A stretch of 28,797 nucleotides of DNA, taken from CAZOEL01 sp964578835. GTDB taxonomy: Bacteria; Desulfobacterota; Syntrophobacteria; Syntrophobacterales; Syntrophobacteraceae. The notes under the pieces were generated by a model. That model did no database searches, was not told the origin of the DNA, and saw nothing but the letters and a program-made list of their open reading frames with translations. Numbering within the stretch: position 1 is the stretch's first letter; each line of letters opens with the position of its first letter. Shown here piece after piece: positions 16,541-24,133 of this stretch. The stretch lies in the NCBI GenBank assembly GCA_964578835.1, contig CAZOEL010000085.1, forward strand, positions 1-28,797, written 5' to 3'. Both the position numbers and the translations under genes were made by a program.

Positions 16541-16636
16541 AGGCGTCACTCCTTACTGGTCATTGATTCGTGGCTATCGACCGGATGCCCGCTCCGGTCT
16601 TCGGCTGCCGACTTTCCACTGCCCCTGTTCGCTGAT

Positions 16637-16747
16637 CTATTGAGCCGTGACCTGGCTCTTCGCTTCAGGAACAGTCACAAACTCTTTCCCTTTCGGGCGA
16701 AACTGAATTCCGATTGTTTTCTGACGGTCTCCTGAGTCACAACCCAC
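16637..16747 (-). CDS. Small ORF (36 aa) between dsrE and prxU
   Basis: A GTG immediately follows the dsrE stop (TGAGTG) and opens a frame of 36 codons ending TAG. It contains KTIGIQFRPKGKEFVTVPEA, which reads like real protein sequence, and ends VTAQ. GAGGTGA lies about 10 nt before the GTG. I do not recognise a family. It may be a small coupled protein or the remaining end of a larger, damaged gene. It is in frame with the dsrE stop, so an extension by readthrough is formally possible, but no good SECIS hairpin follows that TGA. Confidence 0.4.
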   Translation of the reverse strand: MGCDSGDRQKTIGIQFRPKGKEFVTVPEAKSQVTAQ

Positions 16748-17088
16748 TCAGAATGAAATCACCTCGAACCCGTCCCCTGTGTACATTGGAGGATGCCCGC
16801 TCATGTCATCCAACAATCTGAACGCGTGTTCTTTTGCCGCGCCAAGAGATCCCATTTTGTTGGAGCAGGCTCTGCAAACGTCCTCGATGAGGTCCAGGGA
16901 ATAGGCTTTCTCACAGATTCAAAAGAGGGGCCGTCCTCTTTGACCATGTCGGGTATCAGGCGACATGCAGCCCCTGTGATGATCACTTTGACCTCGTTAC
17001 CCTTATCATGCAGATCGAGGGCATTCAAAAGCACATGCATGAAGCACATCGATTCACCCTTGAACGCACACAGGGCAAGTTTTTCCAT
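16748..17088 (-). pseudogene. DsrE/TusD-like sulfur-relay protein, frameshifted
   Basis: The first part (MEKLALCAFKGESMCFMHVL, then GNEVKVIITGAACRLIPDMV) matches the DsrE-like fold. Around 16912-16925 the frame changes by one base, and the expected C-terminus continues in the new frame as DLIEDVCRACSNKMGS, then LLDDMSGHPPMYTGDGFEVI and a TGA. One missing base, for example an extra A in GAATC, restores a full ~113-residue protein with a VCRACSNK cysteine motif. Start ATG 17088 has AAGGAG 11 nt upstream. DsrE proteins carry persulfide sulfur in the cytoplasm; here it follows the YeeE pair, which would supply sulfur. Either a young pseudogene or a sequencing error. Confidence 0.7.
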
Positions 17089-17181
17089 GGTTGACACAAC
17101 TCCTTCCTATACAGAGTAAGGAACAATGGGCTTCTATGATGCCGGGAATCTGCAATCCATTGCGATAGTCAACGCAAGAGC

Positions 17182-17709
17182 TTAAAGCCCTTTTCGATGC
17201 AGCCATCGGAAAAGCCCAAGCGAGCCGATCAGGATCATGGCTATGATGATCCAGTGATTGACTCCCAATACTCCGGGAAGGGTGATCTTTCCATAGTCGC
17301 CCCAGGTTAGGACCGTTTCCTTGAGCAGGGGAAATGCTTCGGCGTAGAGTCCCGCACCCGCCAGCATTCCAACCACTCCCCAGAGCGCGTCCCATCGCCC
17401 CTCACCAATGGCGCCGCCGGCGGTGCCCGGGCAATAGCCAAAAAGTCCCCAGCCGATCCCGAAGATGAGTCCACCGACAATGTTTGCCCCAAGAACCGTG
17501 GGCTTGATCGAGAGCTTCACCATTCCCAGATCGGCTAGCAGATACACCCCGACCATGCTCACAAGGATAGTGGAAAGCATGAACTTGACTATCGTCATAT
17601 CCAGGAGGCGAAGAGCCCCGACCTGCTTGTCGTATCGAATCACTCTGCCCTTCTGGAGAAGAAAACCGAAGACGATTCCGGTTGCCAGCCCGTAGATGAG
17701 AGTTTTCAT
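17182..17709 (-). CDS. YeeE/YedE family sulfur-transport membrane protein (second half-size subunit)
   Basis: About 175 residues with 4-5 hydrophobic segments, starting MKTLIYGLATGIVFGFLLQK. The ATG overlaps the stop of the preceding yeeE gene by 4 nt (ATGA) and has GGAGG upstream; the longer open frame reaching 17970 is not the gene. The signature GYCPGTAGGAIGEG carries the conserved pore Cys of the YeeE/YedE (thiosulfate/sulfur transport) family. In this family two half-size proteins can replace one full-length transporter, and here the pair is split into a Sec-containing first half and a Cys-containing second half. Predicted inner-membrane location; the cargo is probably thiosulfate or another small sulfur (or selenium) species. 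Confidence 0.8.
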   Translation of the reverse strand: MKTLIYGLATGIVFGFLLQKGRVIRYDKQVGALRLLDMTIVKFMLSTILVSMVGVYLLADLGMVKLSIKPTVLGANIVGGLIFGIGWGLFGYCPGTAGGAIGEGRWDALWGVVGMLAGAGLYAEAFPLLKETVLTWGDYGKITLPGVLGVNHWIIIAMILIGSLGLFRWLHRKGL

Positions 17710-18229
17710 GCCTCTTTCCTCCCACCGTAGAGCAACCAGGCTGTCACCATACCGCCGGCAAAGAAACAGATGAGAGCTACATATCCGCTGACCGAAAGCT
17801 GAAGCGAACCGCTCAGCCCATGACCGCTGGGTCAGCCGTCTGCGAGACGCGCGCCAAACATAGCCACGGCGCCTCCAAGAAACGCGATGAGCCCCCTTTT
17901 TGAACGGCTTGGCCCAAAACGATGTCCCACATATCGGGTAGAGCCTTCCATCCGAAAGAGCCCGATGCAACAGACGAGATGAAAGACCCCATTACAATTC
18001 CGATCACAAACATCCATTGCCAGTCAATGATAGGAGCTTCCTTAACGAAGTAATCCATCGACTTCACCCGCTCGGGCGAGAATAGCTGCTCGATCATCCC
18101 AATAGATCGTACGTAGGTCGTCGATGCGCCCGCGAATTTACCACTGACCCAGGTTGAGAGAACCAGAAGCAGTCCGGCGAGTGATCCGGCCAGATAGGGG
18201 TTCCAGCCTTTGTCTGTGTCCATTCCCAT
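17706..18229 (-). pseudogene. YeeE/YedE-like selenoprotein (first half-size subunit), one frameshift
   Basis: Begins MGMDTDKGWNPYLAGSLAGL, with AGGAGG 8 nt before the ATG. It continues through membrane segments to GWKALPDMW, where one G seems missing at 17926-17928 (TGGGAC instead of TGGGGAC). In the shifted frame it reads HRFGPSRSKRGLIAFLGG, then FGARLADG-U-PSGHGLSGS, ending GGRKEA just across the next gene's ATG. TGA 17832-17834 occupies the position of the conserved Cys in the GG..xxCTSGHGISG motif of this family, so Sec replaces the sulfur-handling pore residue. A SECIS-like hairpin follows at a suitable distance. The frameshift could be real decay or a homopolymer error; conservation of everything downstream favours error or recent mutation. 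Confidence 0.72.
17799..17816 (-). promoter_or_regulatory. bSECIS of the YeeE-like selenoprotein
   Basis: On the minus strand CTGAGCG-GTT-CGCT(T)CAG: a 7-bp stem with one bulged T and a GTT loop (G first). The loop begins 22 nt after TGA 17832-17834. Confidence 0.6.
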
Positions 18230-18364
18230 TAGAAAACCCTCCTGTTCGATTTCAATGTGAAGCCGGTAACTCCAACGACATTGAACGTAATGGTCGAACC
18301 CCGTCGCCAGCTACCAAAGACGTCTGGGTCCCATGCAATACACCCGAAACTGTTGACTTTGGAA

Positions 18365-18379
18365 ACAAATATTATGCCA
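18365..18379 (-). promoter_or_regulatory. Possible sigma54 promoter of the yeeE-dsrE cluster
   Basis: Minus strand TGGCAT-N5-TTGT, two mismatches from TGGCAC-N5-TTGC. The predicted start is about 120 nt before the yeeE ATG at 18229. Weak on its own; more credible because a near-perfect sigma54 site drives the neighbouring persulfide gene. Confidence 0.3.
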
Positions 18380-18467
18380 ATCCCTCGAACTGAGGGCGAG
18401 TAAAACCAGCATCAACAACAATTCAAGGAAGACATCGGCTCACCGATATACAAGGAGGTATTTTGAT

Positions 18468-18548
18468 ATGCCGAGACAATTGAGACAACACGAGAGATTG
18501 GAAGGAGAAAGGGCAATTTTGAAGTTCGCCATTTTTTTCCAGTCATGA
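18468..18548 (+). other. Very short ORF (26 aa) with perfect Shine-Dalgarno
   Basis: AAGGAGGT at 18452-18459 lies 8 nt before an ATG that opens only 26 codons, MPRQLRQHERLEGERAILKF and six more residues, then TGA. The ribosome site is among the best in the window, yet the product is tiny and unknown. It may be a leader peptide or the 5' stump of a deleted gene. Confidence 0.35.
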
Positions 18549-18961
18549 TAGTGGTTGACGGCCGAAGGCATCATACGGCTAAACGGAAAAGAGACAGCTC
18601 TGTATCCTGAGACATAAACACTCCCATAGTCGGAAAACAGATCCCTCGGTATTGCCTGTCGACCTGGCGATGGAGATGCATTTTGACTGATCCGTGATCG
18701 TGAAACCCCGGCAAAGCCATATGGGTCTAGTTTGACGCCGATCGTTAGCGATTAGGGTGCTAAATGCACCCTACCAGGCAGGTGATGGCATCCAGCGACT
18801 GACCAGCTCCTATGATCGTGCAATGAATCTCTGCCAGGCGGCAATACACCCTCAAAGGCAGGCGTCATAATAGACCTTCGGCTTCTTTCGCCTCCCGCAC
18901 CAGGCGGGGCCAACGGTTCTTAGCCGATGGTAATTCTATCGTTTCCCCTGCCAACACTCTC
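18549..18961. other. Non-coding stretch with a hairpin
   Basis: About 410 bases without a supported gene. It contains a perfect 7-bp inverted repeat AGGGTGC-TAAAT-GCACCCT (18754-18772) with no T-run after it. Confidence 0.4.
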
Positions 18962-18976
18962 TGGCACTTTTCTTGC
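18962..18976 (+). promoter_or_regulatory. Sigma54 (RpoN) promoter
   Basis: TGGCAC (18962-18967), 5 nt, TTGC (18973-18976): an exact match to the -24/-12 consensus with correct spacing. Transcription would begin near 18988 and read toward the MBL-rhodanese gene at 19327, leaving a leader of about 340 nt. Confidence 0.6.
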
Positions 18977-19326
18977 CTTTTAGCCTGATGAGCGACAAGA
19001 GGGATAGATGCGACAGTTAAGGAATTCCCACAAAGCCGTGGCTTCAGCCGACAAGCTTCTTACAGGCAGGAATGGTGAGGTCTGCTCAGTGGCGTTTGGA
19101 AACTGTCTGTCAACTGGCAGGACGGGGCGCAGAGGCTTGCGGCTCACGATCTCCGGTCGATTTTTGGACAGCAGGGAAGCCTCTCTAATGTGCTCAAGGG
19201 GTGTGAAGGACCGCGCTGCCTTTTCCTGGCGTCTGGCTTGGGGCGCTGACGGTCGCATCGTTTGTGAGACTTGCAAAGGGGGCGAACAACAGAACAGCAG
19301 CCAACCTGCGAAAAAGGAGTTGATGG

Positions 19327-20706
19327 ATGTATTTCAAACAGATCGCTGTAGAGGGTATGGGATGTCTCTCATACATCATTGGCTGCCCACAGCATAAGGT
19401 GGCCTGTGTAGTGGACCCCAAACGAGATGTCCATGATTATCTTGACGTCGCCCGCAAACAGGACATGAAGATCACTCATATTTTCGAGACCCATATTCAC
19501 GCGGACCACGTGAGCGGCAATATGGAGCTCAAATCCCGAACGGGTGCAAAGATCCACTTCCTGGAAGGGTCGCCGGTTGATTTCGATTACACGCCAGTGA
19601 AGGAGGGGGACCTGTTCGACTTCGGCAATGTCACACTGGAGATTTTAAGAACTCCCGGGCATACTCCTCACAGCATGTCCATACTGCTCACGGACAGATC
19701 GAGGAGCTTAGAGCCATGGCTGGTTTTGACCGGTGATTGCCTTTTCGTTGGCGACATCGGACGTCCGGACTTGGCCGGTGACGAGTTGATCGCAGAGCAG
19801 GTGGATAATCTTTATGACTCTCTTTATAAGAAACTGGGGAAACTGCCCGGGAGCATAGAAGTCTTCCCTGCTCACGGACAAGGCTCGCTATGCGGCAAAT
19901 CTATGAGTTCCAAAACCAACTCGACCTTGGGATTTGAAAAGCATAACAACCCATTGCTCCATCTTTCGCATGAAGACTTCCGGAAAAGACTTACCACAAG
20001 TTATCCGGAAAGACCGAAAAGCTTCTCTCACATCATTGCAGCAAACAAGAAGGGAGCTGCGCTTCTGGATCGTTGTCCGATCCAAAGGGATCTATCTGCC
20101 GATCAGGTCAAAGAGCAAATAGTCAATGGAGCCATCATACTGGATACGAGGGACACAGCGGCTTTTGGAGGGGTTCACATACCGGGAAGCATCAACATAG
20201 GTCTTGCAAGCCAGACGGCAAACTGGATTGGGATGGTGATCGAGCCCGAAGCAAATCTGATTTTGATCGTCTCTGATGAAAAAGTCTATGATCAGATGCG
20301 CATCCAGCTTCACCGGATTGGTTATGACAACATCGTGGGATACCTCTACGGCGGAATCGCCGCCTGGCAGGAGGCGGGCTATTCTATTGAACACTTATGG
20401 CAGATTTCCGCCGCAAAGCTCAGAGAGAAGCTCAAAGGCCGCGACCACGAGCACCTGCTCGATGTGAGAACTCAAGCGGAATGGGAATCCGGGCACATCA
20501 AGGCCGCCAGGCACTTTCCTCTTCCTGAAATACTCAAGCAGGCGCCTGCCCTCCCAAAAGAAGAGGAAATTATCGTGGCCTGCGGCATGGGCTACAGAGG
20601 CAACATTGCTGCAAGCTACCTGCGCGGAAAAGGCTTCAAACATGTTCACAGCCTCGCGGGTGGGATGAAGGCGTGGAGGAATGCCGGCTATGAGGTGGAA
20701 GCTTAG
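19327..20706 (+). CDS. MBL-fold hydrolase with two rhodanese domains (persulfide dioxygenase/CstB-like)
   Basis: 459 residues; AAGGAG lies 7 nt before the ATG. The N-terminal ~250 residues are a metallo-beta-lactamase domain with THIHADH (His56, His58, Asp60, His61), TPGHTP (His112), TGDCLF (Asp137) and PAHGQG, as in ETHE1/CstB persulfide dioxygenases. Two rhodanese domains follow. The first (about 270-365) has IVSDEKV where the active Cys would be, so it is probably inactive. The second (about 370-459) has the active loop VACGMGYRG with Cys419. Such fusions oxidise low-molecular-weight persulfides and move sulfane sulfur to acceptors. It sits divergent from the YeeE/DsrE cluster behind a sigma54 site, which suggests a shared sulfur-stress role. 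Confidence 0.85.
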   Translation: MYFKQIAVEGMGCLSYIIGCPQHKVACVVDPKRDVHDYLDVARKQDMKITHIFETHIHADHVSGNMELKSRTGAKIHFLEGSPVDFDYTPVKEGDLFDFGNVTLEILRTPGHTPHSMSILLTDRSRSLEPWLVLTGDCLFVGDIGRPDLAGDELIAEQVDNLYDSLYKKLGKLPGSIEVFPAHGQGSLCGKSMSSKTNSTLGFEKHNNPLLHLSHEDFRKRLTTSYPERPKSFSHIIAANKKGAALLDRCPIQRDLSADQVKEQIVNGAIILDTRDTAAFGGVHIPGSINIGLASQTANWIGMVIEPEANLILIVSDEKVYDQMRIQLHRIGYDNIVGYLYGGIAAWQEAGYSIEHLWQISAAKLREKLKGRDHEHLLDVRTQAEWESGHIKAARHFPLPEILKQAPALPKEEEIIVACGMGYRGNIAASYLRGKGFKHVHSLAGGMKAWRNAGYEVEA

Positions 20707-21917
20707 CTAGACTTTGTCCATTTAAAGGGTCATCCAAGTTAGAAAGGCAGGTTACACTTTTCTGAACCCTATCAGCAATGAAAGGAGAACAGAGATGCTT
20801 TACCTATCAACGACGGCGAGGATGTATGCCAAAAGGGGCGCTGAGCATGTCCGCCACTTTCGGCGGTGAAAAATCGGCCAATTTCCTTCTTTTTGGGTCT
20901 TTCGCGCATGCGAAATCCTTCTACTTCAGTAGATTTTGTTCATCTACTTATTGAAAGGGGCATGACGACAGGCGCCAAGCAGGTTGGATTCCTCACTGCC
21001 TGTTTTGGCAGATTCTCAGGCCGCCGTTAATACTTTACCTGCCCAGTGTAATTACGGGCATTCTCGATCAGTTTGCCCCGCTCTTTAGCAGAAGAGTCTT
21101 TGAAAAGATGAAGGTTCTCCTTATGCAGGAATGGATGAGACAATCGAGAGAAGGCGCGGGGAGAGGATTTCTGCAAAAGGCGTTAATCGTGAGATCGATC
21201 AAGGAGTTCTTCGTTAAAACCAGTGGTCTGAGATGTCTCCTTGATGCTCCTCGCCCATGTGCCTTGGGCGCAAAGAGTCTGGGCTCTGCCATTCTTGACT
21301 GTTCTTGTTCCGTCCGAGAGGTATCACGAAAGGAGAGGAGAGAAGCACAAGAACCTCACCGATTGGAGTAGACAGATGATCTTGCAAGGCAGTGGTCCGA
21401 TAAGGCCATCAACCACACCACACCTCTTATTCTGTCTCTCTTCTCCCTTGTAACCCTCTTTGCTCATCATTTGCAGCAAGATCCTTATTCTAACGGATTC
21501 TGTGTTTTGCACCCATAGCTCGGAGAAACCTTTTGCTACAACAAGAGCAGTCGAGCCCATCTCAAGAATCGAAAGCAATGAAATAAAAAGCTTTCGATTC
21601 ATACAGCAGAATCGGGTCTGCTCTTTTGCCACTTTGCGACCCGAGAGAAGGACGGCTCTAAACCGTTGAGATTCCAACAAACACAGAATCCGTTAGAACC
21701 AGGCAAGATCATCCTTTGATAGCTCGCAGCACTGCCTGGTACAATAAAAAGCCCCCCAACCTTCTCCGACACCATAGCCTTTGTGCGTCGCCATCTCTGG
21801 TCTTCAACCACTTTTTCAATCTCACCTGAAAAAACCGACATTGAAAAAATGACACAGGAGTTACTCACTCATATGATCGATACACTGGCCTTTGCGGCTT
21901 AAATGGACAAAGTCTAG
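20707..21917. mobile_element. 1.21-kb segment bounded by a perfect 19-bp inverted repeat (degenerate IS)
   Basis: CTAGACTTTGTCCATTTAA at 20707-20725 is exactly inverted at 21899-21917. The spacing and repeat length fit a small insertion sequence, but no intact transposase is present; open frames inside are short and unrecognisable. The left end begins directly at the stop of the MBL-rhodanese gene. No clear target duplication is visible. Probably a decayed or non-autonomous element. Confidence 0.5.
21488..21698. repeat. 211-bp foldback element nested in the 1.2-kb segment
   Basis: Ends TTCTAACGGATTCTGTGTT (21488-21506) and its exact inverse (21680-21698). Inner arms also pair (AAGAGCAG with CTGCTCTT), and the centre has an 11-bp hairpin GAATCGAAAGC/GCTTTCGATTC (21566-21576, 21590-21600). 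The whole segment is a long imperfect palindrome, like a MITE or a structured RNA. Confidence 0.55.
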
Positions 21918-21946
21918 GGGTTTGTAAAAACTTCAACGCTCACTCA

Positions 21947-22132
21947 AATTGACCCAGGTGTGCTCACTGAAAGCTGACCCACACGCAGTGGCGGAAATTG
22001 GATGTTCTTAAGACTGCGCGCATGCGCCATGTATTTGATTCATCGTCTTCTTTCTATGCTTCTGAAGAGGAGACCATCCCCGTAAGTGAAATTTCGACAG
22101 GGTCAATTTCCTTCACGAAAAGTGGGTCAATT
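21947..22132. mobile_element. IS21-like end pair (solo remnant or MITE)
   Basis: The left end has AATTGACCCA then TGACCC about 18 nt later; the right end has the inverse (GGGTCA at 22100, TGGGTCAATT at 22123-22132) with about 17 nt spacing. Nested multiple repeats of this TTGACCCA type are typical of IS21-family termini. Only 186 bp separate the outer ends, so no istA/istB remains. Confidence 0.45.
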
Positions 22133-22147
22133 CATTTTAGCGCTGAA

Positions 22148-22291
22148 GTGTAAAAAATCAACTTCCGTTTTTGGTAGCGCCTGTCCTGTTCGTTGGTCCC
22201 GGCCTGACCCGGCTTAGAGACTCGGTTTTGGAATCGCTCGATAGTTGCGCCATAGGGCTCTTCCAAAAAAAACGGAGGTTATTTTTTCACA
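22148..22291. repeat. 144-bp inverted-repeat element
   Basis: Left arm (22148-22174) and right arm (22263-22291) are imperfect inverses about 27-29 nt long, sharing TGTGAAAAAAT and CTCCGTTTTT...TGG. No coding capacity; MITE-like. It abuts the IS21-like remnant. Confidence 0.45.
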
Positions 22292-22350
22292 GGCTCTAGC
22301 AGGAAATGATAAGAAAAAGGGAATCTCAGCAATGGGAGCCCTCAAGGGTT

Positions 22351-22527
22351 CATCTAAGCCCAATACCTTTCAAATAAGAGCATCACGTTGGGTCGCATCT
22401 GTAATTTCGTCATTTAGGTGAAAGCCGGAATACAGGTTTCATAAGATTTTCTGGACTCCGGCTTTCGCCGGGGAGACGGGGTTTGCTCAAGTTCTTTTGC
22501 TTATTTGAAAGGTATTGCATCTAAGCC
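22351..22527. mobile_element. MITE with 18-bp TIRs and 10-bp target-site duplication
   Basis: CAATACCTTTCAAATAAG (22361-22378) is exactly inverted at 22500-22517, giving a 157-bp element. It is flanked immediately on both sides by CATCTAAGCC (22351-22360 and 22518-22527), a 10-bp direct repeat that looks like a target duplication. No ORF inside. Perfect TIRs and duplication imply recent insertion. Confidence 0.7.
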
Positions 22528-22552
22528 TTTATCTTGTGGTTTCTGCAGTGAC

Positions 22553-22786
22553 TTATAAGCTTAGTATCCTCTCTGCTGCGGCATTGATCTCTTTTATCTT
22601 TTCCTCATTGTTACCCACGTCTCGATATTTACTGAGAAGCGAAGCTCTTTTTTCTCGAACTACCCTCTTCAAATCATCCAAAATATCATGAATCTCCTTA
22701 CCGGTTGTATCTTTGGAGAACCTGGGTACGTACTCTCTACCAAGTTCCAGGACTTTTAGATCATCTTTCAAGGAATGTGAACTCAT
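22553..22786 (-). CDS. Small hypothetical protein, helical
   Basis: 77 residues from ATG 22786, chosen because AGGAGG lies 6 nt upstream; the frame stays open to 22828 but has no ribosome site there. The protein is charged and lacks membrane segments. It looks entirely helical (DILDDLKRVVREKRASLLSK then EEKIKEINAAAERIL), with possible coiled-coil character. I do not recognise a family. It stands alone between the repeat-rich stretch and the amine oxidase gene. Confidence 0.5.
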   Translation of the reverse strand: MSSHSLKDDLKVLELGREYVPRFSKDTTGKEIHDILDDLKRVVREKRASLLSKYRDVGNNEEKIKEINAAAERILSL

Positions 22787-22996
22787 TACTCGCCTCCTGA
22801 ATTCAGTGACTGTCTGGATAAATTCCATTTTGGGTTGTTGTGAGCCCCACTGGAGGATTCTTTACCAGTTTTTTCAGCAATATATGATCCATCTTGAGGG
22901 ACAGGGCACCCAATCCCAAGCTTGGTCAATTTTATAAGGTTACCACTTTAGCCTATTGCTTCAGGCAAAGTAGTCAAGGCGGAAGCACTTTTCCAC

Positions 22997-24133
22997 TCAT
23001 TGGGTGAAATCCGCCGTTGCATTTATTATCGCTCGTTCGGCAGCAGACAGTGCGCCTTCAAGATAACCACCGTGCTGGTCAGCAGTCTCCGTACCGGCAA
23101 AATGCACGACGCCGTTCCAGAAAGAAGTTTTACCCGCAGGGGGATGATAAAGGGGATGTTCGACCATCGGCCGCTGATCATACCGGGTGGCTGTAAATCG
23201 CTCCCGCGCCCAATCCTGATAGAAAAACGACACGGGCTGAGCAGCCGGTTTACCAAAAAGGTCTGCAAGTTGGCGAAGAATCGCCCCGGTAACAAGTTCC
23301 TGATCGCAGCGTTGCACTGCGGGGATGCCGACAAAGCCGGTCAGCCCATAGGGTCCCCTGTTGTCATTAGATCCATCATGAATCTCGCCCAGAGGCCCGA
23401 ACTCGCTGAAACCCACACCCGAAAGACCCGCGCGCCGCCAGAAAGGCTCGTCGTAAAAAGCACAGAATTTGGCCTGACCTGCCATCCAGGTGCCGATCCC
23501 CAGCATCGCCTGGGTCAACTCATGAGACAACTCGGGTTCAAAGAGAATGGTGGCGGCAGCAAGACGAGGCGGCATGGCAAGAATTATCTTATCGGCAAAA
23601 AACCATGTCTGAGGCTCCTTTTCCAGATCACCGACGGCGACCCGCGCGCCAATGGGTAATCTTTCGATCCTACAGACAGGGTGATTGAGCTTTATCGTGT
23701 TCTTAGGGATCTCCTCAGACAGCTTTGTGATCAGCCCCATCATACCGCAGGATAATCGCCAGGATTGGGGCTCCATGGGAGAACACCTGAAATTCCGTAC
23801 GATGCCGGTATGATTTTGAAAACGTCCAAGCCCCTCCTCAAACTGACGATACCCGTGGAGGCCCATTGACTCGATGAGATCGGACATTTGGGGGTGAATG
23901 GAGGGCCAATACCAGGAGGGTCCGAGATCGGAGAAAAACCCTCGATGTTCTGGGCTCAGTATCCTGCCCCCCAGACGCTCACGAGCCTCAAGAACGACAA
24001 AGGATCTTTTGTTTTGGCATAGGAGGCGGGCGGCATAAATCCCGCTGAGACCACCTCCGATGACCAAAGTATCAACTGCTTGCGTATGCATGGCAACAGT
24101 CCGGCACGATCTTAGATGATTTTCGTTTTGCAT
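22997..24133 (-). CDS. FAD-dependent amine oxidase-like oxidoreductase
   Basis: About 378 residues from the ATG at 24133 (AGG 6 nt upstream); an ATG at 24091 and a longer frame from 24316 are alternatives, and the extra 61 upstream residues do not look coding. The Rossmann dinucleotide motif VIGGGLSGIYAARLL is near the N-terminus, followed by LEARERLGGRI. The C-terminus has FAGTETADQHGGYLEGAL, the classic flavin-contact motif of the monoamine oxidase/protoporphyrinogen oxidase superfamily. There is no signal peptide, so it is probably cytoplasmic. The substrate (an amine, or a desaturation substrate) is not identifiable. No obvious operon partner. Confidence 0.82.
   Translation of the reverse strand: MQNENHLRSCRTVAMHTQAVDTLVIGGGLSGIYAARLLCQNKRSFVVLEARERLGGRILSPEHRGFFSDLGPSWYWPSIHPQMSDLIESMGLHGYRQFEEGLGRFQNHTGIVRNFRCSPMEPQSWRLSCGMMGLITKLSEEIPKNTIKLNHPVCRIERLPIGARVAVGDLEKEPQTWFFADKIILAMPPRLAAATILFEPELSHELTQAMLGIGTWMAGQAKFCAFYDEPFWRRAGLSGVGFSEFGPLGEIHDGSNDNRGPYGLTGFVGIPAVQRCDQELVTGAILRQLADLFGKPAAQPVSFFYQDWARERFTATRYDQRPMVEHPLYHPPAGKTSFWNGVVHFAGTETADQHGGYLEGALSAAERAIINATADFTQ

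Noticed and set aside
17710..17970. Long N-terminal extension of the second YeeE ORF
   Set aside because: Those codons are an out-of-frame reading of the first YeeE gene; the ATG at 17709 has a good ribosome site and an ATGA overlap.
19008..19397. 129-residue plus-strand open frame in the leader of the MBL-rhodanese gene
   Set aside because: It overlaps the start of the real gene, has no good ribosome site and no recognisable motif.
23000..23659. 219-residue plus-strand open frame
   Set aside because: Antisense to the FAD amine oxidase-like gene, which has clear flavin motifs.
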